DNA of 64,000 nucleotides from Mesostigma viride (taxonomy: Eukaryota; Streptophyta; Mesostigmatophyceae; Mesostigmatales; Mesostigmataceae). The position numbers and the translations under genes were made by a program. The stretch is taken from positions 3,625,091-3,689,090 of the forward strand of contig RPFO01000156.1 in the NCBI GenBank assembly GCA_009746045.1, written 5' to 3'. The notes under the pieces are model-generated. The model saw nothing but the letters and a program-made list of their open reading frames with translations. It was not told where the DNA came from and searched no databases. Positions 32,987-44,354 of the stretch are shown one piece after another (position 1 is the first letter of the stretch; every line of letters starts with the position of its first letter).

Positions 32987-34579
32987 AGCATCTCCCTCAC
33001 CGGGTGGCAAGAATTGTCGCCGCAGGAATGCATTGAGGTTCTCCAGTTCCTCGAACAGGAGCGGAAGCTCTTCGTGAAGGGGGCGGCTATTGACTACAAT
33101 GGAGACATGTCCTGGCTCTATGCTATGAACGAAGCACAACAACGCCTGGCTATCTTGACCAGCCATTTCCAGCTCCGCCTCATCGACATCACCCGCACGC
33201 TCCGCACCCCAGCCCCCGCACAGCCGGCAGCCCCATCGGCTTCCTCCCTCTGCAAGGATGACATCCGCGCAGTGCTGGAGGAGCACGTGACCTGGCCGCT
33301 GGCCGAGCAGCTGACATCGCTGAACACCACGCTCAACATGGTCGAGGCCCGGGTCTCCAACGTGGAAACCAAGGTCGTCCACAAGCTCCAGCCCCAGTTC
33401 ACGACGCTGCACACCGCGGCGCAAGCTTCGGAAACGCATGCGGCACTTGTCTCTCGCCTTAACCAGGTGGAGGGCAAGTGTGGCGTGCTCCTGAAGAAGC
33501 TTGAGGCCATCACCGCCCACACCGAGGCCCTGGCCACACAGGTCCCCAAGATAGCGGAGCAGACGGCCACCATTGCATCCCAGCCACCCCGGCAGGATGC
33601 TGGCGACCTCCCGCCGCTCTCCTACGCGGACCTGCTGCGGTCAGCGACCGCCTCCACCACCGACGCCATCGCCACAAAGCTCCAGGAGCTGGAGGACCAC
33701 CGCCAGGCCCAGCAACGGGAGGTCACCGACCGCGCTCGCCGCGAGTGCCGAGCCGGTGCTACGTCGCTTCCCCCAGAAGCCAGGTGAGACGTCAACCTCT
33801 CTTGCTGACGAGCTCAAGAACCAGCTTCTTACCCTCATGGGCCTGGTAGGTGAGGTAGAACTGCGTGGGTGCCACCGCCTTCCCCACTCACGGGACAAGG
33901 CGGCTCCCCCACCAGTCCTACTCACCTTCTCCTCCCCTGAGGATAAGCAGCGGTTCCTCTCTCGTCGCAAGCGGTTGCACGACCTCACCTGGACGCTGGA
34001 TGACGACCTCACCCCCGCTCAGCAACAGCAGCGACGCGACCTGTGGCCGGAATACCTCCGCCATAAGCAGGACCCCCAGAAGCCCAAGGTGTATTGGAGG
34101 GGCGGGGACCTGATGATCAACCACAAGATGTGGACGCCCCCAGCGGGCTAGAATAGCAATAGCCCTAGCTTGTAACCATTGGCGTCACTGCCGCTAAGGC
34201 AGCCATGCCTAGAATGTTGCCTAGCTGTGCCAACACACCTAGTCACGTGCCGCCAACGCACGGTACACAACCAGCCATAGCCTTAGCCTAGTCCTAGTAC
34301 AGCCATGCTACGCCCTGGCTATGTTCAGATTACTTGCCCACGCTCGAGCGAGGATCCTTGCTATGATATGCTCACATGGGTCTTATTGCACCCACAGTTT
34401 GCCGGATCGTTAGCCTGTCCTTTTAGCTAGCCGCGCCCGATTGCAGCTGTGGCATGCCTTTGGCATGAAGGAGACTGGGGGTCTCTGCCCTTTCTCCTGT
34501 ATAGTGCACACACAGGGATTAAAAGCACTTCGGTGCTCCGTGACTCCCCAACGGGAGCACGAGTTTAATTAATTAATTA
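32987..34579 (+). mobile_element. ORF1-only LINE-like element B', inserted in LINE ORF2
   Basis: It is flanked by an exact 13-bp duplication ATCTGCCTGGCGG (32974-32986 and 34580-34592). It is 5'-truncated inside ORF1 because the frame is open from the junction. After ORF1 comes a 3' UTR of about 400 bp that matches 28295-28699 in reverse, then the terminal hairpin (CTCCC-CAAC-GGGAG at 34544-34557) and TTAA tail. It encodes no RT or endonuclease. Confidence 0.85.
33014..34151 (+). pseudogene. ORF1 of element B' (RNA-binding ORF1p-like), one frameshift
   Basis: The first frame (to 33787) has a coiled-coil-like middle (LNTTLNMVEARVSNVETKVV) and SYADLLRSATASTTDAIATK. The second (about 33760-34151) holds ADELKNQLLTLMGLVGEVE, LLTFSSPEDKQRFLSRRKRL and WTLDDDLTPAQQQQRRDLWP, the RRM and C-terminal domain of LINE ORF1 proteins. 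A single frameshift near 33770 joins them. It is clearly related to the ORF1 of element A but a separate subfamily. Confidence 0.72.
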
Positions 34580-34586
34580 ATCTGCC

Positions 34587-34900
34587 TGGCGGCGACCACT
34601 GTCGGTGCGTGACGGTGGACAGCAAGCTGCCGACGCGGAGGCAAGGTGGGGAGGGTGCGGGCAGCCAGGCGATACTTGGCGGCGACACCACGGAGGATCA
34701 CTGAAATATCCCCCGGCGGCGGAATGGCGTGTAACTGCTGTCGGCTGCCCCCGGCGTCGAATACGGCCAGGAAATCATCCCTGTGCGACATAGCGGCCTG
34801 CTCTTCTGCTGACATCTTGTCGGCATCCTTCAGCACAATCCGGAGCACTTTCAGATCTGGCTGAGGTGCCAGCTGTCGCGACGGTTTCACCCCAGGAAAC
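34587..34900 (-). pseudogene. LINE ORF2 fragment between endonuclease and RT
   Basis: This minus-strand frame reads VKPSRQLAPQPDLKVLRIVL... to ...HAPTVVAARQ. Removing Cop1 and one GAAAC joins it in frame with the end of the endonuclease (ARIRLRF|PGVKPSRQ). Removing B' joins it in frame with the RT-side linker. It is therefore an exact piece of the LINE lying between two later insertions. Confidence 0.8.
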
Positions 34901-35373
34901 AGTTAGTCTCCATGCTTTGCTGTAGACTAAGTCTCAAAGGCATTGTGAATACAACGTATGAATAAGCCTTGTAAACCCACGTTGGTATGTGAATATAAAT
35001 ACCACGTGGGCTATGCAGATAGGGATGCTAGTCGAGTCGCATACGTTTCCCTAGATAGGTACTTTGGGTACTGAGGTACGTGACAGATGTCAGTACCCAG
35101 TATACGTAGTGTCCTGTCATTGGACGGTACTAGAGTATCCTAGATAGGGACCGTACTGCAGCGTGCATTGATTTGTGATCGCACGATGCAGTGACTAGGC
35201 AGCTACCTGTCATCGTGCGGCCTCGGGCCAACGGTCTGCACCCAACGGTCACTGGCGGCGCAGCCGGTGAGAGGAACGTTGATAAAGGGTAAACCTATTT
35301 TCTAATGAACCAAGCAATTCATTGCTCCAAGCCTTCAGTGTTCTCAAGCAATATATCCCACCGCATTCTAACT
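34901..35373 (+). repeat. Cop1 5' LTR
   Basis: 473 bp, AGTTAGTCTCC...TTCTAACT, matching the 3' LTR with no difference seen. It contains a TATAAATA box at 34994-35001 held in the loop of an inverted repeat (CCCACGT...ACGTGGG), a likely promoter. Confidence 0.93.
34994..35001 (+). promoter_or_regulatory. TATA-like box in Cop1 LTR
   Basis: TATAAATA lies about 100 bp into the LTR between the arms of an imperfect hairpin. The same site is at 43975-43982 in the 3' LTR. Its promoter role is inferred from position. Confidence 0.45.
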
Positions 35374-35391
35374 TGAATTTTATTTGCTACC
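35374..35391 (+). other. Cop1 presumptive primer-binding region
   Basis: Only 18 bases separate the LTR from the gag ATG. They begin TGAATT, as do the bases after the Cop2 5' LTR. They do not begin TGG, the usual complement of a tRNA 3' CCA end, so priming may use an internal tRNA site or another mechanism. Confidence 0.4.
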
Positions 35392-38300
35392 ATGGCTATC
35401 ACGAACAAGAATGTCGCTAAGAAGCTTACCTACAACGAGGATGATGATGGGCAGGATCGGCGGATGCCCAGAGACAACAACAAGAAGCCGGCTGGCGATG
35501 CGGCCATTTCCAAGAAAAAGAAAAAGAACAAAAAGACTCACAATGGTTGCCAGGACGAGGGGACGGCGGCTGCAAAGCCGACCGACCTACCCCCCTCCCC
35601 TGCGAGGCCGGAGGCCGAGACGGCTCCCCCCGGGGAGACCGGCTTACCCTCGACTCCGGCGGCCGCCCCAGCCGCAACCACGGCTGGCGCGGCCATGGCT
35701 GCGGAGACCTCGGTGGTAAACCCCACTGAGGCTCCACAGTCCGGCCCCACGTTGCCATCTCTTCGGGAGCGTATGCCCCGTCAGACGGCCTCGGTGGCAC
35801 CGGACGGGACGATTACCTTTCGTCCCGCCACATCAAACCTTAATGTCCCTTTCGCCCAGGGACATAACCACATTGAGCTAACGTTTGGGCGACCCTCTGC
35901 GTCCCTTCTTCGCAAGAAGAAGGACATGGAGAGTATTAAACTCGCACGGGTTGTCCGGCGATGAGGTATCCGACACTGCCAGTCTCCCCGATGGGGAGAC
36001 TGAGATCAATCTTACCCCAGCGCTCCTGGCGGTCGAGCAGGCCGCGCTGGTGGCAAATTGTCCATGTTCCCAAGAAAAGTCCTTATTTTAGGACCAGTTT
36101 GAATTAAAAAATATATGTGCAAACATCAAATTTTGACCCTGGCATTTTTACCACTGACAGATAACACACTTTTTGAATTTTGGACAAAAACCTGGGTTCA
36201 AATAATTACATTTAGTGCCTGAATGGACCCTGGCCCATGACAGGCCTCAAACCGCGAATTTGGTCAAAATGAGAATTTAGGACCAATAGGACCAATTAGT
36301 GTCAACGCATGACCATGCTGTCCACACGGTTCCTTGAGCATCTTACAAGCGCTAGGGGACCCTACGAGGCCTTGGGATGGCGGGGCAGCGTATAACAAGG
36401 CCATACCCTGCTGTGGCTGCCTCTATATATACGCGTGCTTAACGGTGTCACAGATGGTGCAGGTAATGCAATATACGGTTGCATGGTTGCTGAGGTTGCC
36501 CGGCTTGAACATGGCCCACCCCTTGCGGTAAACTTTCTCTAAGCATATGCCACACCTTCTTTGACATCACGGACATGCTGGCCACCACCCAGCGATGAAA
36601 AAACATTGCATTTGCATTGCAACTAACACATGAATGCAGCCAAATCAAGTTACAGAACAACGTTGTGCTAACATGCAACGCTTTGTGAGCGAATTCAGGG
36701 TGCATGTAACACGTAAACCATATTGTATATACTGTCTGAGAACACCCTGAACGACTGCAGGCCATAGGACCATGGTTTATAACTAACACATGAGTAAAAC
36801 TGCTCTTACGCATGTGTGTTTTAGCTGCAGCGGACGACGAAGATAGAGACGTAAAAAATTGTATGACGTAAACCAACTATGTGTGACAGTTATGTGCACA
36901 GAGAGCGTCCCCTCTTTTTAGGCATAGCTTACTGACTCAAAACACCACGACAGCGTTGCCAGTTACACTCATGATCTAGGGCACCCCGGCACGTACCTGC
37001 TACTTACGTCGCCTCATTCCAGATGGTTGCAAAAAAGTCGCTGAAATCCGCAGCGAGGTCAGCTTTCCGAGAGCTGAGCGCACCAAAGCTGGCCAACCGG
37101 TTCGAAAATGATATAAACCACGCGTGTGCTGCGTTCTAGGTCCAAGAAATACCGAAAGTGAATACCTATAAGGTGCGCTCGCTGCCCAGCCTGAACGTCC
37201 CTAAAACATGGTCGACAATGGAAATCGGGCAAGAATATCACGGCCCAGGCGCTCCCATGTCAAATACTCCGTTTCTAAACTCCAGACTATAATCAAAATC
37301 GTCCACAAAAATTTCCTGGCTTGATTCGCACCACCATTGCTAATACACTAACATGTTTGTGCCAAAATCGACCCTCCGCGAGCAGGCGATCTGCGACCCA
37401 TTTGTGTTGTGCCGCTGTGCTACAGCGCTACACATAAAAACTTGCGCAGAAAATTTCACAGCCTTTAAGCATAACTAACGACCTTTCGTTTTTGCTACTG
37501 GGCGCCCGAAATGATAAACGCACGTGAAAACGCCGGCCACGATTGTCAGGTCGCCATATCCACCTCAGATCATTCCCGCACCCACTTTTTCGCTCCAAAA
37601 TCGGTTATATTTTTGGTCGAGGTACCTACTTTCCCGCCATTATACCCGGTACCCGGGTACGGAATCCGGGTACCATGTGCCGGTACCACGGGTCGGGTAC
37701 ATCATGCCGGGTACGGTCCACATGGGGTACGGTCCATATAGTGACCCCCCCCCCCGGTACCTCGGTTATAGTAAATTGGTCCTTAATTTAGGACAAAGTC
37801 CTAAATTAAGGACCGTGGGAGGCTTAACAAAATGAAGAACGCCGAGCGCGGCAGCGGGACCGAGAGGTCCGCCGAGAGGCGGCTTTTCGGCTCGCCGCTA
37901 AGCGGCAAGAATATGAAGAGGAAGCCGCCCGTCGCCTGGCTACCCACCAGGCGATGGCGGACGCGTACCGCGAGGCCACCCAGCGGTTACGTGACCTCTT
38001 AACAAATGCTGACTATCCCATGGACTATGCGGACAGTCAAGACCTGGCCGAGCTTGCTCGGTCAGCACACTTTAAAACCATGTCCTCCATCACCCAAGCC
38101 AGGGTCACGGAGGCCATCTTGGCCAAACATGGGGTGGTAGCTGAAGAAGCCCCCCCGCTGGAAACCACCAGCAAGAAACCCTCTCCCCCCCAACCCCTGC
38201 AGTACAAGAGGGACTGCTGGCCCTGGGTGCGAGGAAGGGCAAAGAGGCGGACTGTCCAGTCCGGCCTGCTATGATCATGGGAGAACCACTCCCTGACATA

Positions 38301-39759
38301 CCCGAGGATGAAGCTGCCTTTCAGGCAGCCCTCCGGGAGCATGAGGTACGCAAGGAGATGAAGCGTCTCATGCAGGAGGAGGCCAGGAGGAGAGCAGAGG
38401 CAGACACCCCTGCCCGCCCCTCCACTGATGGGGCTGGACCCAGTGGGGTTACCCGGACACCCCCGGGCTCCCCCAGGGCCACCATGACCCCCCCTCCCCC
38501 TCCCCCACCACCCCAGGTTCGCCCTGTGGGTTGGGGCCCCCTCCCAAACCAGGGGGGTGGCCAGGACCCCAGGAGGCCCTGGGGGGAGGTGCAGAGGTGC
38601 CACAGGCACCCAACAGGCCTGCTGAGCCCCCCCAAGGAGCGGGGATGTCCTGGAACAGCTCGCCATTCTCCAGGCCCAGCTGGCCTCGTTGCAAGATCAG
38701 CAGTTAACAGCTAACCAGCTGCAAACTGTCGAGGGCCTGCGCGCCCTGATGTCGCGGTATGAGCGGGGGACCATCAACCTGGACCCCACCCGCCTGCAAC
38801 AAGCAACCGACGGCTTCTTGAGGGCCAACCCCCCTCTCACAGGTGTGTTTAACCCTCATAAAAAGGAATCCAAAATCAATATTGCTGGCTTGCCTGAGGG
38901 TCACACTGTTGAACAAGCTAAGCAATTTGTTTTTGCTTTGGAGTATGGGATGGAAGGTCTTAACCTTAGACATCAGTTTAAGGCTCTCAGGGCCTCCTCC
39001 ACATTCCATCAATCATCTCCTGCAATCAGAGCATTGATTCAAACCTATCAGGAACGTACCCTGACACCTGAAGCAGCCATTGAACAGTGGCCTACCTTTA
39101 TCACTGATCTGAAACAGCTAGTGCTTACCAATAACCACATGGAAGCAGTAGAACGTTTCAACTGGCTTGCTGCATATAAGGTGAACAAGAATAACCTCTC
39201 TGGGGATGCAAAAACATACAGGGTAATGATTGAGAAAGACCTTGAGCTTCTCAAGCTCCAACCAAGGTATCTCATCCACACCTGGCTAACAAAAGCTAAT
39301 TTGCAACCTTCTGTCCTGGCTACCCTGCTTACAGGCCTCAAGTCCCTCTGGGACAACTTCAGAGCTGCCATGCTCTATATCGAGGAGGCAGTGGACCCCC
39401 TGGGTACTGGCAACAACCAGGCCCAGGACCCCAAGGTCCAGGGTGTCCAAGGCCACAAACGCAAGGGGCAGGCCAGCCAGGGGGGGGCACCCAAGACCCA
39501 CAAGTCCTCCCACCAAGGGGGCAGTGGCTCTCAGGGGCGTGGCAACACGTGGCACCGTGTGCCCCTGCATGGCAACCCCAACAACAACAACAACAACAAC
39601 AACAACAGGTCCCAGCAGGGCAACAATAACAACAGGTCCCAACAGGGCCAAAACAACAACAACAACAGGTCCCAGCAGGGCCAGAACCGGTCCCAGCAGG
39701 GAAACAACAACAACAACAACACAACAACAACCAGCCTGGCAACCCTGGGGGGTCCATAA
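35392..39759 (+). pseudogene. Cop1 gag, frameshifted and interrupted
   Basis: It starts MAITNKNVAKKLTYNEDDD with a K-rich basic stretch. A frameshift near 35950 precedes LSGDEVSDTASLPDGETE, homologous to Cop2 gag. The 1771-bp insertion interrupts it at 36058, after which EERRARQRDREVRREAAF continues in frame once the insert is removed. Further frameshifts occur near 38220 and 38640. The best-preserved part (38689-39759) contains the gag core (FNPHKKESKINIAGLPEGH, WPTFITDLKQLVL, RFNWLAAYKVNKNN) and an N/Q-rich tail, where another frame change leads to the zinc knuckle. This copy cannot make full Gag. Confidence 0.8.
36059..37829. mobile_element. 1.77-kb insertion in Cop1 gag (TIR element or solo LTR)
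   Basis: It is flanked by AAAT at 36055-36058 and 37830-37833; removing the insert and one AAAT restores the gag frame. Ends are TGTCC...TTAACA. Both ends carry a GTCCTTA-TTTAGGAC subterminal motif, and the right end has a perfect hairpin, GGTCCTTAATTTAGGAC with a 3-base loop, at 37778-37814. A block near 37640-37760 is dense in GGGTAC/GGTACC. No convincing protein is encoded. It could be a non-autonomous DNA transposon or a solo LTR (TGT...ACA with 4-bp duplication). Confidence 0.65.
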
Positions 39760-42700
39760 GGTGCCTGAGGTGCTTCCAACGAGGGCACGCACGGCACAAC
39801 TGCCCCAACAACGACTCCCTGGCCAACGGGGTGGATCTCTGCCCGGGCTGCTGGCACGCACGTCATCCCCTGGGGCCTCCAGGCAGCCGTTGCAACAGGC
39901 CTCGCTACCCAAATCAATGTGAGTTCACTCACCTTATGTACTCTGAGGATGATGATCTCATTACCATTGGGGATGGCAACCAGGGCATAATTGATTTTGA
40001 GGCAGCAACCTTACTGTCCTCCCAACACCCTGTTCTGGAACCTTACATAAAAGCACTAACCCCTACTGTTGACAACTCCATAGATATCAAGGAGCTTGCT
40101 CATCAGCTGCACCTAGCCATGGGTCATGAAACAGTGGCTGAGGAACTGGCCAGACGGCTGGGGGGTAGTAGCATGGGAAAACAACTCAGGAATGCAGTAA
40201 AACTGGCTAGACAACACTGTCAAGAATGTCAGTTCAATAGCCCCAAACCTCAAAAATGGCATACTGCAACTCCTTCCACCAATAGGGGCATGATAGTGGG
40301 GGATGTGATGCACATCAACAAAGATGTCCAACCCTACCTGATCCTAAAAGACTCATGGTCCAGGTTCACAGTAATGGAACCCCTACCTGGCATGTCTGCA
40401 GGGCAGCTACGTGTTGCACTCATGATTGCTTTACCCAGATTCTACCCAGTTGACAGAATTTTGCTTGATCAACAATTTTCTTGTCTGACTGACCTGGAAG
40501 GGTGTGAAGCAATAGAGATTGCTGGGCTGGAAGATCATGAGGGTCAGGGGGTCATTGAAAGAACCATCAGATCTGTCAAAACCCTACTAGCCAAAAATCC
40601 TTCCAAGGATGCTACTTCAGGGGTCTATTGTGACAGGGCACTCTGGTGTCATGAAATGTGCACAACCCTAAACATGAGACCTGTCTTGCATGCCACGTGG
40701 GGTGAAGTAATCCCAGCAGGCCTGCAGGCAGGTGTATATCCCCCAGAGGTGATAGCACTGTACAACACTGCACGTGCACAAACCTCAGCAAAACTGGCAG
40801 AAAAAGATAAAACCCATTCCAGGCCAGTATTCCAAAAAGGTGATCAAGTTCTCTATTACAAGGAAAACAGCTTTGGTAAGGTTGGAACTTGGCTAGGTCC
40901 AGTTACCATCCGTGGATTTACCAAAAACAGCAAGACCGTGGAGGTCAAGCACAATATCAATGGGAAGCGTCACAGGGTGAGCTGTCATAGAATTAAGAAG
41001 TATTATTCTCCCATGGCAGACGTGCCTGGGGAAGAGTCTTTAAGCATGGACTCACTACTTCTATCTGGCAACTCCAGCATGCCCAGCAGTAGCTCTGAGC
41101 CACCAATTACTGCTGTTGACAGCACCACAGCACCCTCTGTGAACCCTTCCACCCTCAGTGAAGCCAGGCCCACTTCACAACCTGGGGATTGCTTAACCAG
41201 GCACGAGGTAGCTGGGTTGGAAGCATTAGCTCAGCCCCAAGGCACCAAATTGTCTGCCAACCCTCCCGCTCTGAGGTCAAGATTGGCAGTCGCCTTGCAA
41301 GCATTACACAGGTCACATAAGCAACAAGCTGCTGTGGCCGCAGGGTTGGCAAAAGTCTCAGCTGTGTGCACTAGTCAGGACCCCTGGACCCTGGCAATAG
41401 ACACTCAGGCACAGGTCAGTGTGATCAGTGCACAAGCCATCCCTGGTCTTGAGATTGCACCTTCATTTTGGGCACGGGTGCAGGATTTCTCAGGCCAAAG
41501 CTCACTGGATGTAGTGGGACAAGTGATGCTCCCTATACTTGGTATTCAGACACCCTTCCAGGTGGTGGAGGGGTACTCTGGTAACACCTTGTTGGGGGAA
41601 CCTTTTGTATCCTATCCTGGGGTGCTTATCTCAGCTAATGAGCTCAGTGTCACAGGGGTGGGTGCAGTTCCTCTGGACCACTTTAAAATCCCTCTCTCCA
41701 GTATTGTCCCTGGTATGGATGCTGTCATCAAGGCAGTCAACACTCAGTATGCACCAGGGGAGATCCCTGATCTGGACAAGTTAGTGCACAGCCAGTTCCT
41801 CCATCCCTCAGCCTTTGGGCTGGGTAAGTGGGACATAGCCATGCACTCACCCCACCAAATCTCCCACGTCATACAAGAATGCAAAACACAAAAAGGGTTT
41901 ACCAAGTGGCTGATGGCCATTGTCCACCAAGCCAGGCAGGAATGGGTCCTGCCCAACCCCAAAAACCCTCAATACAAACCGCCTGTCACAGTTACGTATG
42001 AATAAGCCTTTGAGACTTAGTCTACAGCAAAGCATGGAGACTAACTGTCACCCCTTCCTGGGACGTGCCAGAGGGAGCCAAAAAGCTCAGATTAAAATTT
42101 GTTCTCAAACAAAAACCACAAAAAGTGGGCTCCCCAATCTTCCATGCCAGACCATGTGTCACAGAATTAAAGGGGACATCCACACTGCCAAAAGGGGAAA
42201 CCTACACACCTGGGCTGCAACAAACCTCACTCAGGATCATGCTCTCCCTCTTCCTCCACAACCTCAATGCAGGCCAAGACTATGTCTGCAAAGCCACTGA
42301 TATTAAAAGGGCCTTCCTCAGGGGGGACCCAGAAAAGGCTGAATCTGTGTGGAAAGGGAAGGTGTACGTGGTAGACACCCCAGCTGTGTGGAAACCTTAT
42401 ATTGATGAGCCCCACCTTATCATCAACATTGGGGTGGAAGGGCTTGTCAGTGCCCCAAAAATTTTCAGAGACTCAGCAGAGGAAGTATTCAAAAAGCTCA
42501 AGGCCACGTATGATGACCTGGACCCATGCTTTTTTGTTGTACCCACCCCCTCTGGACTGCTGTTCTTTGTGTGGCATGGAGATGACCAACTCATTTGTGG
42601 GCCTAGAGCTGAGGTGGAAAAATTTATTCAGCAGGTCCAGGAATCATATGAGATTGGCAAACAGGTGGAATTGAGCACAACCCCCATCCAGTTCTGTGGC

Positions 42701-43507
42701 ATCATGTTGCAGCTGCATAGGCAGCCAGATCAGTGGGTCTGCTCTCTCTCCCCTCCTGCAGAATATATCCAAGATTGTCTAGATCTGCTGCAGGACAACT
42801 ACCTCCCCTTACATATGTGTGCCACTGTTCAGGGCAAACTGGGGTGGTGGTCAGCCATCTGTGGGGCTCCCTTAGCTGTCATCAGCAGGGTCACCCATGA
42901 TGTTCTAGTCAAGATCAAATGCAGTCACATCAGGAAGTTGGTCAATGACTGTCCCCCCCTCATCCTCCATGGCCTGAATCTGATGGAAGACATCCACATC
43001 CAATGTGTCATGGACAGCTCCATGGAGAGCAGAACAATCAATCAGATGGGGGCACGGGAATCAGGGCTGTTTTTTCTCACCAACAGGTCAGATTACATGT
43101 CCCTCACTTCCTGGTACAGCAGGCTACACCGCAGAAAACCTGGCAGCAGCAACTCAGCTGAATGTCGTGCTGTGGTGTCTGCTGCATTGCATGCTCGTTC
43201 CCTGCAGCACATGCTCACCTGGCTACAAACCCAGGCAGGCAGCACATGCAATGTCATCTCACATCTCTATACTGACAGCCAATCTGTGATCAGCTTTCTA
43301 ACCAAGAAATCTGTCTCTGCTGCTGTCCACACTGACTTGGATTGGGTGATCCTCAAACAGGAGGCCACCTATTTTTCCAGCTGGACTCATGTGGATGATG
43401 AGGACAACCCAGCAGACGCTCTCACGAAGCTGCGGGATGCTGCTGGCCAACAGTACCAGCTCCTCTTTCAGAACATGAACCCCTATGATATCAGAGTCAG
43501 TGTTTGA
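39760..43507 (+). pseudogene. Cop1 pol: zinc knuckle, integrase, protease, RT, RNase H; broken by 57-bp insertion
   Basis: A CCHC knuckle (CLRCFQRGHARHNC) and a second C/H cluster (CPGCWHARHPLGPPGSRC) are followed by the integrase: LHLAMGH and HCQEC, then D of GDVMHIN, D of LLDQQFSC and E of GVIERTIRSVKTL, and a GPVTI motif like a GPY/F module. The retropepsin-like domain comes after it (LAIDTQAQVSVIS, TLLGEPFVSYPG). The RT has ATDIKRAFLRGD and WHGDDQLICG. RNase H has MDSSMES, SAECRAV, TDSQSV and NPADALTK. The frame is open from the zinc knuckle to 42005, where the 57-bp insertion brings in a stop, and again from 42065 to 43507. Without the insert the two parts read through. Confidence 0.88.
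41990..42046 (-). mobile_element. 57-bp LTR-derived mini-insertion in Cop1 pol
   Basis: It starts AGTTACGTATGAATAA and ends GGAGACTAACT, and is flanked by GTCAC at 41985-41989 and 42047-42051. Forty-one of its bases are the reverse complement of the first 41 bases of the Cop1 LTR. The rest matches LTR sequence a little further in (ACGTATGAATAAGCC) in direct orientation. Removing it plus one GTCAC gives PPVTPSW, matching PPVTPVW in Cop2. It therefore looks like an integrase-type insertion of a tiny LTR-ended DNA. Confidence 0.8.
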
Positions 43508-43881
43508 ATAAATGACTGGCCATAGCACAGTACACAACCACCACACCCCCTTACCACAGCGATAGCTGCTGGGCGCCATAAAATTCAACACATTCGTTGT
43601 GGGGTGTGAGTGCTGGCTAGGTCAGATTTGTATCCATTTGCAGCTTGAGGACACAAGCTTTGTAACCATTTACTTAATGTGTGCTTCAGTAACTGGCCCA
43701 ACCAGCCAGCTGTGTACACCTTATTTAATGTGCAATCTAACACCTGGCCAGAACAGCCAGCTGTAACCAACCTGGCTCAACCAGCCATGTCTCTTTTGTA
43801 CCCCTAATCAACTTAAAAACAATAACAATAATGTTGGGGGTGCAGACCTGCATTAAGAAATAAATAATAAAACAATACTGG

Positions 43882-44354
43882 AGTTAGTCTCCATGCTTTG
43901 CTGTAGACTAAGTCTCAAAGGCATTGTGAATACAACGTATGAATAAGCCTTGTAAACCCACGTTGGTATGTGAATATAAATACCACGTGGGCTATGCAGA
44001 TAGGGATGCTAGTCGAGTCGCATACGTTTCCCTAGATAGGTACTTTGGGTACTGAGGTACGTGACAGATGTCAGTACCCAGTATACGTAGTGTCCTGTCA
44101 TTGGACGGTACTAGAGTATCCTAGATAGGGACCGTACTGCAGCGTGCATTGATTTGTGATCGCACGATGCAGTGACTAGGCAGCTACCTGTCATCGTGCG
44201 GCCTCGGGCCAACGGTCTGCACCCAACGGTCACTGGCGGCGCAGCCGGTGAGAGGAACGTTGATAAAGGGTAAACCTATTTTCTAATGAACCAAGCAATT
44301 CATTGCTCCAAGCCTTCAGTGTTCTCAAGCAATATATCCCACCGCATTCTAACT
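43882..44354 (+). repeat. Cop1 3' LTR
   Basis: 473 bp, identical by eye to the 5' LTR. The bases just before it (AATACTGG|AGTTAG) resemble those before the Cop2 3' LTR (AAAACTGG|AGTTAG); there is no long polypurine tract. Confidence 0.93.

Larger units (their letters stand above)
34901..44354 (+). mobile_element. Cop1: copia-type LTR retrotransposon, 9454 bp, inserted in the LINE
   Basis: Two 473-bp LTRs that I read as identical bound the element, with the 5-bp duplication GAAAC at 34896-34900 and 44355-44359. The LTRs start AGTTAG and end CTAACT rather than TG...CA. Gag is frameshifted and carries a 1771-bp insertion. Pol is nearly intact apart from a 57-bp insertion. Identical LTRs mean a very recent insertion. 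Confidence 0.92.

Noticed and set aside
30820-34579. Head-to-head RT and ORF1 as a twin-primed, 5'-inverted LINE
   Set aside because: A 13-bp duplication at 32974-32986 and 34580-34592 shows that the ORF1 element is a separate insertion into the LINE.
36448-36876. 142-codon minus-strand frame in the 1.77-kb insert as a transposase
   Set aside because: No recognisable motif; AT-rich and cysteine/histidine composition looks random.
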